Positions 53,752-63,573 of a stretch of DNA of 64,000 nt are shown here, piece by piece. This DNA is from Pedobacter sp. SYSU D00535 (lineage in GTDB: Bacteria; Bacteroidota; Bacteroidia; Sphingobacteriales; Sphingobacteriaceae). Each line of letters starts with the position of its first letter. Within the stretch, counting starts at the first letter, position 1. The notes beneath the pieces were generated by a model that worked only from the letters and a program-made list of their open reading frames with translations, was not told the origin of the DNA and ran no database searches. Where the stretch lies: assembly GCF_017355855.1 (NCBI RefSeq), contig NZ_JAFEWD010000001.1, positions 310,001 through 374,000 of the forward strand, read 5' to 3'. The position numbers and the translations under genes were made by a program.

Positions 53752-55885
53752 CCTCAGCCCCTGAAGATTCAGTGGCAGTCTTGGGTGCGAAAAAGAAATG
53801 TACTTTACCATCGGCAATAAAAAGCGAGGCGTCAAAGCTCTTTCCAGATTTAGCTTTAAAGCCCTTGATAACAGGCGTTTTTCCTTTTTCAAGTAAAGTC
53901 TTGATCTGATTATCACTTAATTTTTTTTCAGACATTGTCCGCCAGACTACAAACTTGCATCCCGCTTTATATTCTGAACATCCCGCAGCTTTCTCATAAA
54001 ACCGCACGACGCCCTTCTTACAGGCGGGACAAGCAATTGCATCCGGATCATCCTTTAAATCGATGATACTGCTGAGTTCTTTTCCTGCTTCAAGAAGTTC
54101 CTGGGTAATGGTTCGCGTATACTCCTTAATTTCGTTTTTGAAATCACTAACAGAAGCGCCAGACCTTATTTCCTCCAGTCGTTTTTCCCAAAGTCCCGTC
54201 AATTCCGCCTGTGCTATTTTTTTATCTTTAACAAGTTCATACACCGCAAGCCCCTTTTCAGTAGGCAGAAGGGATTTTTTTTCCCGCTTGATGTACTCTC
54301 TTTTTATTAAAGTTTCAATGATGGCTGCCCGGGTAGCGGGTGTACCTAAGCCCGTGTCTTTCATTGCCTGCCGTAGTTCGTCGTCCTCAATTTCTTTTCC
54401 TGAGGTTTCCATTGCCTTCAACAGACTTGCTTCATTGTAAAGCGCCTTCGGCTTGGTCTGCTTTTCCAGCAAAGTTTTCGTTTCAATCGGCAGGCTTTCA
54501 CCTTTTACCACCTTGGGGAGAGTAGCGTTTTCTTCATCCTCCTTTTCATCGTCTGCTTGATTAAATACAGCTCTCCAGCCTGGCGACTGTATTACCGTAC
54601 CATTGGCAACAAAGTCAGCTCCAGATTCAATCGATATTTTAGTAAGTTCCTTCAAACACTCCTGATGAAAGGCCTCTAACATTCTGCCTGCAATCAGATC
54701 ATAAATAGCTTGTTGATCGGGTGGGAGAAAACCGGGCTTATTGTTAGTAGGCAGAAGCGCATGGTGGTCCGTTACCTTCTTCGCATTTACACTTCTTTTA
54801 TTCAGCGGGACTGTCTGTAAGAATGCAGCTTGTTTTCCGAAAGTCGGGTGGCCAGTCTGGTTGCCTATCAGCTCAGGGATGGTAGCGAAAATATCATCAC
54901 CAACATAGCGGCTACCCGTTCTGGGATAAGTAATAAGCTTCGACTCGTATAGCGTCTGAGCTATGGAAAGCGTTTGCTCAGCTGTATAACCTTTCCGCTT
55001 ATTCGCTTCCTGTTGTAAACTACTGAGGTCGTGCAAAAGAGGGGGTTGCTCTTTACGCGGCTTCACCTCTACGGCGGAAATGTTACCACCAGATAGAAAG
55101 CCGCCTGCAACGTCTCTAACATTGTTCAGTACTTCCTCTGCTGCCTGTTTATCCTGGTAATTTTGAGTAGATAAAGCCTTGAAGGCGATACCGTCCTTAT
55201 TGAGGAAAATGGCTATCTGATAGTAAATCTGTGGTTTGAAGTTTTTATTCTCCAGATAACGAGCACAGATCATGGCCAGGGTAGGAGTTTGCACCCTCCC
55301 GAGGGACAATACTGCTCGGTTACCTGCCGCAATACTAAGGGCCTGCGTAGCATTGAGACCGACAATCCAATCAGACTCAGACCGACACTGCGCGGAAAAA
55401 AACAAAGTATCATAATCAGTGCCCGGCTTTAAATTTCTAAAACCATCTTTGATTGCTTCATCTGTTTGTGACGATATCCAGAGTCGCTTAAATGGTTTGT
55501 TGCATTTGAGGTGATAATAGATGTATCTGAAGATAAGCTCACCTTCCCGCCCGGCATCGGTAGCGACTATAATTTCTGTAGCTTGTTCAAACAGGCTCTT
55601 GATGACGTTCAGCTGTTTCACCACCCCGGCGTCATCCTTCATCCCATCTTTTGTTTTCTCCTGCCGCACAGCCAGCTTGAACCTCTCAGGAAGCATCGGC
55701 AGATTTTCTATCCTCCAACCTTTAAAACCATAGGCTTCGGGAGCAGCAAGCTGAATCAAGTGACCAAAGGCCCAGGTGAATGAATAGTTTTTTCCTTCAA
55801 TATAGCCATCCTTCCGAGTGGTAGCACCAAAAACTTTGGCCAGCTCCCGGGCCACTGAAGGTTTTTCTGCAATAACAACTTTCAT
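53729..55885 (-). CDS. topB: DNA topoisomerase III
   Basis: A 718-residue type IA topoisomerase from the ATG at 55885; the start at 55933 adds a hydrophobic stretch before the standard MKVVIAEKPSVARELAKVFGA. The TOPRIM domain has VATDAGREGELIFRYIYYHL, and the active-site Tyr is in KLITYPRTGSRYVGDD. The C-terminal part has a zinc-ribbon-like CPACKKG and, later, GCSEYKAGCKF, then a basic helical extension. It cuts and passes single strands to unlink DNA intermediates. The length fits bacterial TopB rather than TopA. Confidence 0.93.
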   Translation of the reverse strand: MKVVIAEKPSVARELAKVFGATTRKDGYIEGKNYSFTWAFGHLIQLAAPEAYGFKGWRIENLPMLPERFKLAVRQEKTKDGMKDDAGVVKQLNVIKSLFEQATEIIVATDAGREGELIFRYIYYHLKCNKPFKRLWISSQTDEAIKDGFRNLKPGTDYDTLFFSAQCRSESDWIVGLNATQALSIAAGNRAVLSLGRVQTPTLAMICARYLENKNFKPQIYYQIAIFLNKDGIAFKALSTQNYQDKQAAEEVLNNVRDVAGGFLSGGNISAVEVKPRKEQPPLLHDLSSLQQEANKRKGYTAEQTLSIAQTLYESKLITYPRTGSRYVGDDIFATIPELIGNQTGHPTFGKQAAFLQTVPLNKRSVNAKKVTDHHALLPTNNKPGFLPPDQQAIYDLIAGRMLEAFHQECLKELTKISIESGADFVANGTVIQSPGWRAVFNQADDEKEDEENATLPKVVKGESLPIETKTLLEKQTKPKALYNEASLLKAMETSGKEIEDDELRQAMKDTGLGTPATRAAIIETLIKREYIKREKKSLLPTEKGLAVYELVKDKKIAQAELTGLWEKRLEEIRSGASVSDFKNEIKEYTRTITQELLEAGKELSSIIDLKDDPDAIACPACKKGVVRFYEKAAGCSEYKAGCKFVVWRTMSEKKLSDNQIKTLLEKGKTPVIKGFKAKSGKSFDASLFIADGKVHFFFAPKTATESSGAEVSGASDS

Positions 55886-56053
55886 CTTTCCTTTACTACT
55901 TAGCCAAAATAACAGGGCTTTAAAAATAGACAAAGAAAGACTACCCTCCGAATTTAGTTTTCTACACTTCGATCCCCACCGTTCTATACCAAACTTGCAG
56001 CCTACACATTTTTTAATATATTTGTTTTACCTGGACTAAAATTTATTACAATC

Positions 56054-58240
56054 ATGCCGAAAGGGGGAAAAATAGCGTATGTAGTATGTAAATTGCTGTC
56101 TATTGTAACGGCCATCTTCGTGTTTCCTTTATACTGTTACCCTCAGGTTAGTTATACCGGAACTCTCAAATACAACCCTTCCCAAACTGGTATCATAGCA
56201 GACGTCAAGCTTTCCCTAAGCTACCACAATAGTGAGTCGGGCTTAGAGCTGAAGCAGGTTGCTCAATTGGCTGCTTTTAAAGGTATCTTGTATGAGGGAA
56301 AGTTGGTGCCTTTATCCCAATTATCTCCACCACTTATTAAAGAATATGGAAAGTTACCGCCAGCTATTACTATTAGCTATGATATCTATAATGGCGACAC
56401 CCCGATCAGGAAGGGCATAACTACCAGCGGTAATACAAAACTTTTATGGGCAGAAGTAGCTCAGGGAACGAACAATGGCTCCACAAGCAAAGCAAAAGCT
56501 CTTCAATTGTTCTTTTCGGGCGCATTAAAAATTAAAAACGTTTCCATTGTATCTATTCCTTTTCCTCTGGAAGCCTTCAGGAAAGCTGCTGGCGAAAGTG
56601 TGCTCAACAAGGCTTCATCACCACTCGTAGCTAAAGGGGCACCGGTCAACCGTTCCCAAAAGTCGGTCGGTGATATTCTTTCCATGATATCTGACAACGA
56701 AACTAAGGCAAACCAATTTTTGTTAAATCCCGCCCTACCGGTTGTAGATATTCAATCTTTTAGTAGTAGTCTGGAGAAGCAGGCGCGAGAAAGCAAGCAG
56801 CAAAAAGACCGGATCAAAGAGGAGTTACAAAAACAGCAAAAATTTCAATTCGGTAAGAAGTTTCCATCAGATTGGATGAGCGTCAATGAGCTGGAAGAAG
56901 TCGCTGAAAAGGGTGAGCCTCTGGCTATTGAGAGGCTCGCGCGGATCTACATCTTAATGAACACCTTTCCTAAAGCAAGGGCGCTATACCAACATCTGGC
57001 GTTAAAAAAAGATCCGCACGCGTACCGAATGATCGCGATGACCTACCAGTATGAGAAAAAATTTTACGAAGCAATTCAATACTACGAGAAAGCGGCCAAT
57101 CAGGGAGACACTGAATCAATGAAGAAATTAGGCTCTATCTATTCTGGCTATCCCAACTTAAAGCTTTCTGATATTCCATACCCATTGCTAGATAGCACAA
57201 ATTTTTCCATCATTAATTTCAACTATCCGGGAGTAGATTTTGATAAGGCTGTACACTGGTATGAAAAGGCTGCGCAACTGGAAGATACGGAAGCGATGGT
57301 GCTCTTGTATCGCCTTCTGAGCGGCTATGATGAGAAGAAGTATTTGCAGAGCAACAAGTCGATCGCCAACTTCACTTTCAAAAAAGACATACTGAGCGCT
57401 AACAAATGGTTGCAGAAGGCTAAAGCGATAGGAGAGAAGGAGAGTACCCTGGCCACGTCCCAGTCCGCAGAGCTCTTGCTGAAAGAAGGATTGCAAAGTT
57501 TCGAGCGACAAAATTATAAAGTAGCCTTTGAGCTATTAAAGAAAAGCGCATCGCTCCGGAATACGGAAGCCATGGTAAAAATAGGACAAATGCTACAACT
57601 TGGACAGGGGACAATTCGAAATGACTCTCAAGCCTTTACATGGTTTCAAAAAGCTGCCCTCCAAGGAAACATCACATCGTATTACTACCTGGCAAATTGT
57701 TATCATGCGGGGAAAGGCGTTACGAAGAATTTAAGCAAAGCTTTCGAGTTTTATGAGCTGGGAGGCAGGTACGGAATTCCGGAAGCTCTCGGGCAACTTG
57801 GATTTATGTATTACCAGGGAGCAGGAGTGGAACGAAATCTAAAGCGATCGTTAAAATATTTTATAGAAGCCCGCGAGCACGGATTTCGAGACGCAGGCTT
57901 TTACATAGGCAATGTTTTCCGTTTCGGCGGCCACGGGATTCAGAAAGACGGGAATCAGGCAATCCACTGGTACAAAACCAGCATCCGCGAAAATGAGTAT
58001 GGAGGATACAAATTCATTGCAGATACCTATAGCTCGGAAAAAAGTGACATTACCGATTATAAAAAGGCCGTAGAAAATTATAGCTTATTTCTTGAGAAAG
58101 AAAAAAATGAGGATGTATTGAGGGCGCATAAAGAGTCGGCGATTAAAGAGATTGCCCGGATATACGCCACTGGCGGCTTTGGTATTGAACGCGATCCTGG
58201 GTTATCAGAACAGTGGCTAAAAAAGCTCGAAAATAATTAA
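56054..58240 (+). CDS. Secreted Sel1-repeat protein
   Basis: A 728-residue protein. A hydrophobic signal is followed by FPLYCYPQ, then a non-repeat N-terminal region (to about residue 260) with a Gln/Lys-rich coiled segment (EKQARESKQQKDRIKEELQKQQKFQ). After about 290 come Sel1/SLR units such as FYEAIQYYEKAANQGDTESMKKLGSIY, DKAVHWYEKAAQLEDTEAMVLLYRL, DSQAFTWFQKAALQGNITSYYYLANCYHAGKGV and NLKRSLKYFIEAREHGFRDAGFYIGNV. Such solenoids scaffold protein partners in the periplasm or envelope. Its 3' end overlaps the convergent glycerate kinase gene by 4 bp. Confidence 0.88.
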   Translation: MPKGGKIAYVVCKLLSIVTAIFVFPLYCYPQVSYTGTLKYNPSQTGIIADVKLSLSYHNSESGLELKQVAQLAAFKGILYEGKLVPLSQLSPPLIKEYGKLPPAITISYDIYNGDTPIRKGITTSGNTKLLWAEVAQGTNNGSTSKAKALQLFFSGALKIKNVSIVSIPFPLEAFRKAAGESVLNKASSPLVAKGAPVNRSQKSVGDILSMISDNETKANQFLLNPALPVVDIQSFSSSLEKQARESKQQKDRIKEELQKQQKFQFGKKFPSDWMSVNELEEVAEKGEPLAIERLARIYILMNTFPKARALYQHLALKKDPHAYRMIAMTYQYEKKFYEAIQYYEKAANQGDTESMKKLGSIYSGYPNLKLSDIPYPLLDSTNFSIINFNYPGVDFDKAVHWYEKAAQLEDTEAMVLLYRLLSGYDEKKYLQSNKSIANFTFKKDILSANKWLQKAKAIGEKESTLATSQSAELLLKEGLQSFERQNYKVAFELLKKSASLRNTEAMVKIGQMLQLGQGTIRNDSQAFTWFQKAALQGNITSYYYLANCYHAGKGVTKNLSKAFEFYELGGRYGIPEALGQLGFMYYQGAGVERNLKRSLKYFIEAREHGFRDAGFYIGNVFRFGGHGIQKDGNQAIHWYKTSIRENEYGGYKFIADTYSSEKSDITDYKKAVENYSLFLEKEKNEDVLRAHKESAIKEIARIYATGGFGIERDPGLSEQWLKKLENN

Positions 58241-59367
58241 CTAAAACGGAAGTGCTTTAAAGCTAGACTTCTGGCAGCCTCTACTAACAAATCAAAAGCT
58301 CCTTCACGAGCCGTTTCCCAATCCATGTCAGACGGAGTAACAGAAATAGCTTTTTCAATACCTAGCTGCCGAAGTACCTCATAGTCCGTTTCTACAGTAC
58401 CACATAAAGTAACCAGCGGAACCTGGTATTTCTGACAGAGGTCGTTCAGCCCGCTGAGTACTTTCCCATCAAAACTTTGCGAGTCCAATTTACCTTCGCC
58501 CGTAATCACGTAATCCACCTCCTTAACTCTTTCTTCTGTTCCTGCGTAATCAAATATCATCTGTATCCCTTTTTTCAGCCGTCCACCTAGAAAAGCAATA
58601 CATCCCGCTCCAAGACCTCCCGCAGCGCCGGCGCCAGGAACCTCGTCAACGTCTATTCCAAGATCCCGCTTCAAGATTGCGGCATAATTTTGCATTCCCT
58701 CTTCCAGCGCTTGAGCGTCTTCCTCTGTCGCTCCTTTTTGAGCAGAATAGACGTAAGTCCCACCATTTCCACCAGTCAAGGGATTTTGAACATCGCAGGC
58801 AATCTCAAAAGTAAGACCGTCTAAACGCAGAGCAGTGCTCGTATCAATGGATGCAATCCGAATCAAGTTCTTTCCAATTGGAGAAAGCTCTTTGCCATCT
58901 TTATCCAGAAACCGAATTCCGAGAGCACTGGCCATTCCAATTCCCCCATCATTTGTTGCACTGCCTCCCAGTCCCAGAAATATTGTTTTCGCACCTCGTT
59001 TTACTGCATCCAAAACCATCAGCCCTGTGCCGATGGAACTGGTATATAGGCAATTATATTCACTTTCTTTCAGAAGCATCAATCCCGATGCCTTTGCCAT
59101 TTCAAGAACTGCTGTTTGTGTGGTAGAAGAGAAATAGTAGGATGTTATAATCTCTCGAAAAAGAGGGTCAAGCGTGGTCACTGTGACTTTCTCTGAATCG
59201 AGATACCGTCCCAGGACATCTGCAAAGCCGTCACCGCCATCTGCCAAGGGGTGTTTTATTATTCGAAAACTAGAATTGGCAAGTAAAAGTCCTTCCGTTA
59301 TTGCTTCAGCCGCTTCAAAGCTGCTTAGAGAATGTTTGAATTTATCAGGTGCAATTAAAAACTTCAT
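58237..59367 (-). CDS. Glycerate kinase (GlxK/GarK type)
   Basis: A 376-residue protein from the ATG at 59367 (MKFLIAPDKFKHSLSSFEAAEAI); the in-frame ATG at 59394 is less typical. Family features: HPLADGGDGFADVLGRYL, AKTIFLGLGGSATNDGGIGMASALG, VPGAGAAGGLGAGCIAFLGG and VDYVITGEGKLDSQSFDGKV. It phosphorylates D-glycerate, linking glyoxylate or sugar-acid degradation to glycolysis. A galacturonate route could feed such a step, but the genes are far from GH28/PL10. Confidence 0.92.
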   Translation of the reverse strand: MKFLIAPDKFKHSLSSFEAAEAITEGLLLANSSFRIIKHPLADGGDGFADVLGRYLDSEKVTVTTLDPLFREIITSYYFSSTTQTAVLEMAKASGLMLLKESEYNCLYTSSIGTGLMVLDAVKRGAKTIFLGLGGSATNDGGIGMASALGIRFLDKDGKELSPIGKNLIRIASIDTSTALRLDGLTFEIACDVQNPLTGGNGGTYVYSAQKGATEEDAQALEEGMQNYAAILKRDLGIDVDEVPGAGAAGGLGAGCIAFLGGRLKKGIQMIFDYAGTEERVKEVDYVITGEGKLDSQSFDGKVLSGLNDLCQKYQVPLVTLCGTVETDYEVLRQLGIEKAISVTPSDMDWETAREGAFDLLVEAARSLALKHFRFS

Positions 59368-59511
59368 ATCCTTATAGATTTCACCAAACTGCAATTAGCT
59401 AGTTCAGAGCCTTTTGCTCAGAAGTATCAAATATGGGGACTAATTACTGGCTTTTTGCGGCCTGTTTTTAAAAAAGTTTTGTACTTTCCCCGTATAAATA
59501 ATGAGTTTCAG

Positions 59512-60249
59512 ATGGGAGATGTAAATTTTAGCCCAGAATTATATGTAATTGGGGCCGGGCCCGGCGATCCAGAGTTGATTACAGTGAAAGCTTACAAAAT
59601 CTTACAAAAAGCAAAGGTAGTTTTATACGACAACCTCGCTAACCAGGAGCTGCTTGATCTTACTCCGGCAAATTGTGAACGCATCTATGTGGGAAAACAC
59701 CCCTATGGAGAATATACACCCCAGGAGCGAATTCTTGAACTCATTAAAGAAAAAGCTTTTGAACATGGTTCTGTTGTCCGGCTGAAAGGAGGCGACCCTT
59801 TTATATTTGGACGAGGATTCGAAGAAGTGCTTTTTGCGAGAGAAAATGGAATCAGGACCAGCTTTATCCCAGGGATTACCAGTATGCAAGCCGCTGGCTT
59901 TGACGACATCCCTTTAACGCACAGGACTCTCAGCGAGGGTATTTGGGTGTTAACAGGGACAAAAAAGGATGGATCACTGTCGAACGATCTTCGACTGGCT
60001 ATGCAAAGCAACTCCACAGTAGTAATTTATATGGGGATGAAAAAAGTCAGGGAGATTGCTGAAACTTACGAATCCGAGGGGATGGGTGAAACACCAGCAG
60101 CTATTATCCAGCACGCCACGCTTGCCAAGCAGAAATCAGCGGTAGGTCGCGTACGAGACCTCGAAAAAATGGCAAGTGAAAATAATCTGACACATCCGGC
60201 TATCATTATCATTGGAGAGGTTGCAGGTATCAAAAAGGGACTTAAATGA
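59512..60249 (+). CDS. cobA: Uroporphyrinogen-III C-methyltransferase
   Basis: A 245-residue SAM-dependent methyltransferase from the ATG at 59512; earlier codons in the same frame (from 59455) start with TTG. Motifs of CobA/SUMT: ELYVIGAGPGDPELITVKAYKILQKAKVVLYDNL, VRLKGGDPFIFGRGFEEVLF, VIPGITS-like FIPGITSMQAAGFDDIPLTHR and TVVIYMGMKKV. It makes precorrin-2, the branch to sirohaem or cobalamin. It stands alone without a CysG fusion or cob genes in view. Confidence 0.93.
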   Translation: MGDVNFSPELYVIGAGPGDPELITVKAYKILQKAKVVLYDNLANQELLDLTPANCERIYVGKHPYGEYTPQERILELIKEKAFEHGSVVRLKGGDPFIFGRGFEEVLFARENGIRTSFIPGITSMQAAGFDDIPLTHRTLSEGIWVLTGTKKDGSLSNDLRLAMQSNSTVVIYMGMKKVREIAETYESEGMGETPAAIIQHATLAKQKSAVGRVRDLEKMASENNLTHPAIIIIGEVAGIKKGLK

Positions 60250-60288
60250 TAATCTTGGAAGATGTTTTTGACTTCCCTAACCAGTAAA

Positions 60289-60299
60289 TTTTTTTTTTT
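60289..60299 (+). repeat. Run of 11 T before the PAS protein gene
   Basis: A homopolymeric run of 11 T lies 61 bp before the ATG at 60360, after a weak GGAAG/CTTCC hairpin at 60257-60276. It could end the cobA transcript, or be a slippage-prone tract near the next promoter. Confidence 0.5.
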
Positions 60300-60359
60300 G
60301 AACTTAAGCACCTGGCCTGCCGTACAAAACAACTCAGCGAGTTACAACCGCTATGAACT

Positions 60360-61607
60360 ATGAGTAGACCTATCAAAGCTGTATTTATCTATATTGTAGT
60401 TGGTGTTATTTGGATTCTTGTCAGCGATAGAATTATTGAAATTTTTACCAGTTCATTGCCTGTCGAAGATCGCCTTATCTATCAAAGTGCAAAAGGCATC
60501 CTTTTTATCTTAATAACTGCCATCCTTCTTTATATTATAGTAAAGAAGTTGCAGGAAAAATACCTGGCCTCTGAGCGGCAATACCGGAAACTATTTGCTG
60601 ATAACCCGAATCCCATGTGGATCTACAACGTAGAAACGCTGAGGTTCATAGAAGTAAACGACGCAGCAATTGAAAAGTATGGCTACAGTAGAGAGGAATT
60701 TTCATCGATGACGGTTTTGGATATCCGGAAAGACGAGGAAAAGACAAAACTGTTGGAGTTTATAGGAAACTTAAAGAAGGTAAATGGGACTTCCGGCGAA
60801 TGGAAGCATTTGAAGAAATCGGGTGAAGAGTTCAATGTATCGATCAAATCGCATAGGGTTTGGTTTCAAAATCAGCAGTGTGCTCTTGTTCTTGCAGTGG
60901 ACATAACAGACAAAATTGCACAACAAAGAAGACTGGAAGAAGCGTATCAGAAGGAGATTGAACTGAATGAGGCTTTGGCCACCCACATCGAGCTGATTAA
61001 ACAGTCCAATGAAGAAAACAGACGCTTTGCGCAGATTATTAGCAAGATTAGTAACATTGTTATTGTTACAGATCGGGGAGGCAAAATTATCTGGGTAAAT
61101 AAAGCTTTCAGCGAAGTAACAGGTTACAGCTTTCAGGAAGCCTTGGGATGCTCACCTCGTGCGCTTCTGAATGGTCCGGAATCATTGCAGGAAGAGTTTG
61201 ATATTTTTTTGGAAAATATAAAGACGACGAAGATGGTTTCCTGCATTGAAATGGTGAACTACACCAAAGAAAAGGAAGCCTATTGGGTAGAAGTCACTAT
61301 GACCCCCTTATTTGACGAACAAGGAGGATTTGAGGGCCTTATAGCAGTCGAAAACGTCATAACAGAGCGGAAACAACGGGAAAGAAAGATTGAGGAACAA
61401 AATAAGGTACTGCGTCAAATCGCTTGGGTAAGCTCTCACGAAGTAAGACGGCCAGTTTCTTCTATTATAAGTCTCGTTTCTCTCTTAAAGACGCTGGATG
61501 GAGGCAGAGAAAAAGAAGAATGTCTTGACTTGCTTGAACTTAGCTCAAAAGAACTCGACACTATTGTTCGTCAAATCACCAAAAAAGTAAACCACGCCGA
61601 ATTATAA
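60360..61607 (+). CDS. PAS-PAS sensor protein with HisKA-like end but no ATPase domain
   Basis: A 415-residue protein. Two membrane helices (AVFIYIVVGVIWILVSDRII and AKGILFILITAILLYIIV), PAS 1 from about residue 75 (RKLFADNPNPMWIYNVETLRFIEVNDAAIEKYGYSREEF), PAS 2 from about 225 (AQIISKISNIVIVTDRGGKIIWVNKAFSEVTGYSFQEALG) with a PAC-like end, then RQIAWVSSHEVRRPVSSIISLVSLL, an H-box with His in SSHEVRRP. The protein ends 40 residues later, so the HATPase_c domain is missing. It may be phosphorylated by a partner kinase, or signal by dimerisation. Confidence 0.88.
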   Translation: MSRPIKAVFIYIVVGVIWILVSDRIIEIFTSSLPVEDRLIYQSAKGILFILITAILLYIIVKKLQEKYLASERQYRKLFADNPNPMWIYNVETLRFIEVNDAAIEKYGYSREEFSSMTVLDIRKDEEKTKLLEFIGNLKKVNGTSGEWKHLKKSGEEFNVSIKSHRVWFQNQQCALVLAVDITDKIAQQRRLEEAYQKEIELNEALATHIELIKQSNEENRRFAQIISKISNIVIVTDRGGKIIWVNKAFSEVTGYSFQEALGCSPRALLNGPESLQEEFDIFLENIKTTKMVSCIEMVNYTKEKEAYWVEVTMTPLFDEQGGFEGLIAVENVITERKQRERKIEEQNKVLRQIAWVSSHEVRRPVSSIISLVSLLKTLDGGREKEECLDLLELSSKELDTIVRQITKKVNHAEL

Positions 61608-61621
61608 CCGGAAATCAGTCA

Positions 61622-62647
61622 TCAGCCTTTAAAAGGTAAATCTCTGAAAGAACGGACTTTCTTTCCGAAGTACTGCCAAACAATACTCCCTTCGTAGTAA
61701 CCTGTAAGATTCTCGAGGGGCAAACTCTCACCAGCCTTATTTCTGTTCTTCTTGAAATGCTTAAAAAAGGCGGTATGCGCTTTGTTGATAGCACCAACTT
61801 GGGCAAACTTTCCTCCCAGGAGAAATTTTAGCAAGGCTATAAAGTCAAGCCAGAAACGAATGAAGATAACAGGAAACTTCCTTTCGGCGGGCAGATTTTT
61901 GAGTAACATCGCCAGATTATTCCTGAAATTGAGGTAGGTTTTAAAAGGATTTTCCGCATCAAGGGTTCCTCCTCCAACATGATATACGGTGGACTTAGGG
62001 CAGTACATTATTTTGAAGCCCATATTCTTCAATCGCCAGCATAGATCGATCTCTTCCATGTGAGCGAAGAAATCGGCGTCAAATCCGCCTGACCTTCTCC
62101 AGTGCTCGCTTTTTATAAAAAAGGCAGCACCACTGGCCCAAAATATCTCAACCACATCGTCGTATTGCCCCTCGTCAGTTTCGAGCGTATCAAAAATTCT
62201 TCCCCGGCAAAACGGGTACCCGTATTTATCGATATACCCGCCTGCAGCCCCCGCGTACTCAAACCTGACTCTGCTCGTCCAGTCTTTCAACTTGGGCTGG
62301 GCCACAGCTATTGCAGGATCAGACTCCATCAATTCGACTACCGGTTCAATCCAACTTGGCGTAACCTCGACGTCTGAGTTTAACAAAACAAAGTAGTCCG
62401 CGTCTACCTTCGCCAGAGCTTGATTATACCCTTCGGCGAAACCTAAATTACTTCCATTTTGAATAATCTTGATTTGTGGGTAAGCTGCCTGAAGAAAAGC
62501 AAGGGAATCGTCGTTGGACTGATTATCAGCGACAATGAGCTCGATGTTTGGATAGGTGCTGGCTACAACAAAAGGCAGAAACCGCTCTAAAAACTTCTTC
62601 CCGTTCCAGTTTAAAATCACTACGGCTACTTTCGGAAGTTCTATCAT
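61622..62647 (-). CDS. Glycosyltransferase family 2
   Basis: A 341-residue protein with a GT2/GT-A domain: VAVVILNWNGKKFLERFLPFVVASTYPNIELIVADNQSNDDSLAFL, GSNLGFAEGYNQAL, LLNSDVEVTPSWIEP (the DxD-like metal site) and GFDADFFAHMEEIDLCWRLKNMGFKIMYCPKSTVYHVGGGT. This is the rhamnosyl-transferase-like group of envelope polysaccharide synthesis. A C-terminal hydrophobic helix (FPVIFIRFWLDFIALLKFLLGG) anchors it. It overlaps the acyltransferase gene by 4 bp. Confidence 0.92.
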   Translation of the reverse strand: MIELPKVAVVILNWNGKKFLERFLPFVVASTYPNIELIVADNQSNDDSLAFLQAAYPQIKIIQNGSNLGFAEGYNQALAKVDADYFVLLNSDVEVTPSWIEPVVELMESDPAIAVAQPKLKDWTSRVRFEYAGAAGGYIDKYGYPFCRGRIFDTLETDEGQYDDVVEIFWASGAAFFIKSEHWRRSGGFDADFFAHMEEIDLCWRLKNMGFKIMYCPKSTVYHVGGGTLDAENPFKTYLNFRNNLAMLLKNLPAERKFPVIFIRFWLDFIALLKFLLGGKFAQVGAINKAHTAFFKHFKKNRNKAGESLPLENLTGYYEGSIVWQYFGKKVRSFRDLPFKG

Positions 62648-63522
62648 TTTATGTCATCTGGTTTAAATTTCCAACGTTTATGTGACCATAGCCACAGCTC
62701 CGGTCTCTCATTGATCGCTTTTTCCAGCTCCCTTGTATGTGCTTCCGTTATTTCATACTCAGCTGTATCTTTGGGATCATGGAACAAGGTTTTGAAAGAC
62801 GCCTCGTAATAGCCTCTTTTAATTTTATTCACCCTGCAATAGAGAACCGGATGTCCCGTCAGCTTTGCTATCTTTTCTATCCCGAGAAAAACAGCGGTGG
62901 GCTGATTTAAGAAAGTTGTAAAATATTGAGATTCTTCTCTGGGAGGTGTTTGATCGCCCACCAGAGCGACAAAAAACAACTCATTTTTTTGCTCGATGAT
63001 CTTACGTAGGATCTGTCGCATCGGCACCATTATAGCGCCGAATCTGGAACGCATGTTATTCATCATTAACTCAAATGCCTTATCTGTAAGTGGTTTATAA
63101 ACTACCAGTAATTTCTCTTTCATCACCAGTGGAAGAGCAAGGTTTCCCCATTCCCAATTTCCATAGTGCCCCCCGGTTACCAACACCGGCTTACCTCTAT
63201 CGAAATGAGTTTTCAAAACGTCCATATTCACGAACACAAAGCGCTTCGACATGCTTTTTGGGGAAATGGATAACATTTTAATTGATTCAAGGATATTGTC
63301 GGCAAGAAACTTGAAGTATTTTTTCTCGATCAGATCTAATTCTGCTCTTGTTTTTTGAGGAAATGAATTCTCCAAATTGGTTTTCACCACTTTCCGGCGG
63401 TAGCCGATGATGTAATATAAAAGCACGTAGAGAACGTCAGCAAGAAGGTACAGCACAGGGAAAGGGAGTAGCGATATCAGGTACAAAGTTTTTCTTACGA
63501 GCCCTGAAAGAACCTTCTTCAT
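62644..63522 (-). CDS. Lysophospholipid / lipid A-type acyltransferase
   Basis: A 292-residue protein of the LpxL/LpxM (HtrB) family with an N-terminal hydrophobic helix and the HX4E motif in VTGGHYGNWEWGNLA near residue 120, then LVVYKPLTDKAFELMMNNMRSRFGAIMVPM and VGDQTPPREESQYFTTFLNQPTAVFLGIEKIAKLTG. It should transfer an acyl chain to a lipid A precursor or other lipid at the inner membrane. Coupled to the GT2 gene, it fits LPS or glycolipid synthesis. A TAAGTTTG element lies 35 bp upstream. Confidence 0.92.
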   Translation of the reverse strand: MKKVLSGLVRKTLYLISLLPFPVLYLLADVLYVLLYYIIGYRRKVVKTNLENSFPQKTRAELDLIEKKYFKFLADNILESIKMLSISPKSMSKRFVFVNMDVLKTHFDRGKPVLVTGGHYGNWEWGNLALPLVMKEKLLVVYKPLTDKAFELMMNNMRSRFGAIMVPMRQILRKIIEQKNELFFVALVGDQTPPREESQYFTTFLNQPTAVFLGIEKIAKLTGHPVLYCRVNKIKRGYYEASFKTLFHDPKDTAEYEITEAHTRELEKAINERPELWLWSHKRWKFKPDDIK

Positions 63523-63557
63523 CTATGATTTTTGATTAATTTCGGCGAATTCGACGA

Positions 63558-63565
63558 CAAACTTA
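63558..63565 (-). promoter_or_regulatory. Candidate -7 promoter element for the acyltransferase-GT2 operon
   Basis: CAAACTTA on the plus strand is TAAGTTTG on the minus strand, a full TAnnTTTG match 35 bp before the ATG. Confidence 0.45.
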
Positions 63566-63573
63566 GTATATAT

